The translations under genes and the position numbers were made by a program. The notes beneath the pieces are model-generated. The model saw nothing but the letters and a program-made list of their open reading frames with translations. It searched no databases and was not told where the DNA came from. From contig QFNN01000116.1 in the NCBI GenBank assembly GCA_003240855.1, positions 1 through 9,135 on the forward strand: 9,135 nucleotides of DNA. Direction: 5' to 3'. The DNA is from Sphingomonas sanxanigenens (GTDB taxonomy: Bacteria; Pseudomonadota; Alphaproteobacteria; Sphingomonadales; Sphingomonadaceae). Below, in pieces: positions 7,472 through 9,135 of the stretch (positions are counted from its first letter, which is position 1; each line of letters opens with the position of its first letter).

Positions 7472-7573
7472 CGCAATCTCCTCACCCTCTTTCTCGCCCG
7501 CGACGATCGGGCTGGCAAGCGCCGCGCCTTGCGCGTAAAGGCCGCGCCGAACCAGTATAAGGAAGCAGGCTCA

Positions 7574-8287
7574 ATGCGCCCATCCGGCCGCGCGCCCGAC
7601 GAAATGCGGGCTATCAGCATCACCCCCAACTTCACCCGCCACGCCGAAGGATCGGTGCTGATCGGTTTCGGCGACACCAAGGTGCTCGTCACCGCGTCGG
7701 TCGAGGAACGCCTGCCGCCCTGGCTGCGCGGCAAGGGCGAAGGCTGGGTCACCGCCGAATATGGCATGCTGCCCCGCGCCACGCACACGCGCGGCAACCG
7801 CGAGGCCGCCAAGGGCAAGCAGTCCGGCCGCACGCAGGAAATCCAGCGCCTCATCGGCCGCTCGCTGCGCGCCGTGGTCGATCTCAAGAAGCTTGGCGAG
7901 CGTCAGATCACGCTCGATTGCGACGTGATCCAGGCCGATGGCGGCACGCGCACCGCCTCGATCTCGGGCGCCTGGGTGGCGCTGCGCCTCGCGGTCAACG
8001 GCCTGCTCAAGCAGGGGCTGCTGACCGAGGATCCGATCATCCAGAAAGTCGCGGCGATCAGTTGCGGAATCTATGAAGGCAATCCGGTGCTCGATCTCGA
8101 CTATATCGAGGATTCCAATGCGCACGCCGACGCCAATTTCGTGCTGACCGAGGATGGCAACATCGCCGAGGCGCAGGCGACCGCCGAAGGCGCGACCTAT
8201 GACGAGGAAGCGCTGCTCCGCCTGCTCCGCCTTGCGCGGATGGGCTGTGCGCAGATCTTCACGGCGCAGGAAAAGGCCGTCGCATGA
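7574..8287 (+). CDS. rph: Ribonuclease PH
   Basis: RNase PH is a phosphate-dependent 3'-5' exoribonuclease that trims tRNA 3' ends and forms a hexameric ring in the cytoplasm. The 237-aa product is essentially the E. coli length. Signatures are present in order: MRPSGR at the start, GWVTAEYGMLPRATHTR (57-73), GRTQEIQRLIGRSLRA (85-100, with Arg86), LDCDVIQADGGTRTASISG (114-132, phosphate site GGTRT) and the catalytic-type acidic segment EDSNAHADANF (179-189, Asp180 and Asp186). ATG 7574 gives the canonical N-terminus and has AAGGA ten bases upstream. It is first of a three-gene operon with rdgB and hemW. The only promoter-like signal just upstream, TATAAG at 7556-7561, lacks a well-spaced -35. 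Confidence 0.98.
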   Translation: MRPSGRAPDEMRAISITPNFTRHAEGSVLIGFGDTKVLVTASVEERLPPWLRGKGEGWVTAEYGMLPRATHTRGNREAAKGKQSGRTQEIQRLIGRSLRAVVDLKKLGERQITLDCDVIQADGGTRTASISGAWVALRLAVNGLLKQGLLTEDPIIQKVAAISCGIYEGNPVLDLDYIEDSNAHADANFVLTEDGNIAEAQATAEGATYDEEALLRLLRLARMGCAQIFTAQEKAVA

Positions 8288-8898
8288 ACTATCAGGACAG
8301 CCGCAAGCTCGCCCCCGGCAAGCTCGTCATCGCCAGCCACAACAAGGGCAAGATCCGCGAGATCGCGGAATTGCTGGGGCCTGCGGGGATCGAGCCGGTG
8401 TCGGCGGGCGAGCTTGGGCTGCCTGAGCCCGAGGAAACGGGCACGACCTTCATCGCCAATGCCGAGCTGAAGGCGCGGCTCGCCGCCGATCTTTCGGGCC
8501 TCCCCGCGCTTGCCGACGACAGCGGCCTGTGCGTCGAGGCTTTGGGCGGCGATCCGGGGATTTTCTCGGCTCGTTGGGCAGGCGAAACGAAAGATTTCGG
8601 CCTCGCCATGCGACTTGTGCATGACAAGTTAGCAGAAAAAGGCCCCGAAGCGGGCAGCGACGCCCACTTCGTCTGCGCCCTCGCCGTCGCCTGGCCCGAC
8701 GGTCATATCGAAAGCTTCGAGGGCCGCGTCGACGGCCTGATCGTCTGGCCTCCGCGCGGCGAAAAGGGCTTCGGTTACGACCCCATCTTCCAGCCCCTCG
8801 GCCGCGAAGAGACCTTCGCCGAGATCGAACCCGCGGAGAAGCATGCGATCAGCCACCGCGCCGGCGCCTTCGCCAGGCTGAAGGCGGCCCTGCTCTGA
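8284..8898 (+). CDS. rdgB: RdgB/HAM1 dITP/XTP pyrophosphatase (nucleoside triphosphate sanitiser)
   Basis: The enzyme hydrolyses dITP, ITP and XTP to the monophosphate and pyrophosphate, keeping deaminated purines out of DNA and RNA. At 204 aa it is close to the E. coli protein (197 aa). Family motifs are intact: SHNKGK (18-23, nucleotide binding), ETGTTFIANA (51-60), ADDSGLCVEALGGDPG (77-92, metal-binding acidic residues), GFGYDPIF (162-169) and SHRAGA (190-195). Its ATG overlaps the rph stop as ATGA, indicating coupled translation. A short AT-richer patch (8626-8640, with a TTA leucine codon) stands out in this high-GC gene but keeps the frame. Confidence 0.98.
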   Translation: MNYQDSRKLAPGKLVIASHNKGKIREIAELLGPAGIEPVSAGELGLPEPEETGTTFIANAELKARLAADLSGLPALADDSGLCVEALGGDPGIFSARWAGETKDFGLAMRLVHDKLAEKGPEAGSDAHFVCALAVAWPDGHIESFEGRVDGLIVWPPRGEKGFGYDPIFQPLGREETFAEIEPAEKHAISHRAGAFARLKAALL

Positions 8899-9135
8899 GC
8901 GCTCCCCTCGCCCTCTATATCCACTGGCCCTTCTGCGTTTCCAAATGCCCCTATTGCGACTTCAACAGCCATGTCCGCAAAGGGGTGGACGAGGCTGAGT
9001 GGCGCACGGCGCTGCTCGCCGATCTGGCGCATGAAGCCGCGCTGGTCGCCGATCGGCCGCTGACTTCGATCTTCTTCGGCGGCGGCACGCCCTCGCTGAT
9101 GCCGCCCGAAACCGTCGCCGCGCTGATCGCGGCGG
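8895..9135 (+). CDS. hemW: HemW radical-SAM haem chaperone, N-terminal part, cut by window edge
   Basis: HemW (formerly annotated as an oxygen-independent coproporphyrinogen oxidase-like protein) binds a [4Fe-4S] cluster and haem and delivers haem to target proteins. About 80 codons are visible. The radical-SAM motif CxxxCxxC appears as Cys14, Cys18 and Cys21 (FCVSKCPYCDF), preceded by LYIHWP. FFGGGTPSL follows at 60-68, the family's SAM-binding glycine motif. No ATG, GTG or TTG lies in frame near the expected N-terminus. CTG at 8895 gives (M)SAPLALYIHWPFC, matching the usual start MS.PLALY.HWPFC, and overlaps the rdgB TGA as CTGA. The start is therefore inferred to be non-canonical. The assignment as HemW rather than HemN follows from the rdgB linkage and the short N-terminus. 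Confidence 0.93.
   Translation, partial: MSAPLALYIHWPFCVSKCPYCDFNSHVRKGVDEAEWRTALLADLAHEAALVADRPLTSIFFGGGTPSLMPPETVAALIAA

Noticed and set aside
7556..7561. TATAAG as the -10 of an rph promoter
   Set aside because: The nearest TTG-type -35 (TTGCGC) is about 21 bases away, and the element overlaps the AAGGA ribosome site, so it is too weak to list.

Overview
The window is high-GC DNA that reads as a chromosomal housekeeping region of an alphaproteobacterium, most likely a sphingomonad (Sphingomonas, Sphingobium or Sphingopyxis type). Three things point that way: the protein character (DnaK, GrpE, HrcA, RNase PH), the gene order hrcA-grpE next to rph-rdgB-hemW, and a 'vgr-related' HExxH protein beside dnaK. 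The genus is inferred from memory of gene families, not from a search.

Layout. (1) 1-3129, minus strand: dnaK followed by dnaJ, whose last few codons lie beyond the left edge. A 105-base gap between them holds a long, interrupted inverted repeat. (2) 3130-3277: a compact divergent promoter region. It has a sigma-32-like heat-shock promoter facing dnaK and a sigma-70-like promoter facing the next gene, with overlapping -35 elements. (3) 3278-4607, plus strand: a small accessory-looking cluster of a PCu(A)C-type copper-chaperone lipoprotein, a vgr-related HExxH protein and an HNH endonuclease. (4) 4608-4753: a space between convergent genes that contains a perfect 30-bp inverted repeat. (5) 4754-5476, minus strand: a membrane-anchored SIMPL-domain protein. 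(6) 5477-5664: a second palindromic repeat and the intrinsic terminator of the next operon. (7) 5665-7471, minus strand: a 64-aa membrane protein, then hrcA and grpE, which overlap by ATGA. (8) 7574-9135, plus strand: rph, rdgB and hemW (cut by the right edge). These are joined by 4-nt overlaps, and hemW apparently starts at CTG.

Functionally, most of the window is the Hsp70 chaperone machine (DnaK, its co-chaperone DnaJ, its nucleotide exchange factor GrpE) plus the heat-shock repressor HrcA. The rest includes an RNA-maturation and nucleotide-sanitation operon (RNase PH, ITP/XTP pyrophosphatase, HemW haem chaperone). Nothing here looks like a defence island, prophage or secondary-metabolite cluster. 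The most interesting items are non-coding: the structured dnaK-dnaJ spacer, the overlapping divergent promoters and two palindromic repeat elements. Among genes they are the poorly characterised HExxH/HNH pair, the conserved 64-aa membrane protein and the CTG start of hemW.
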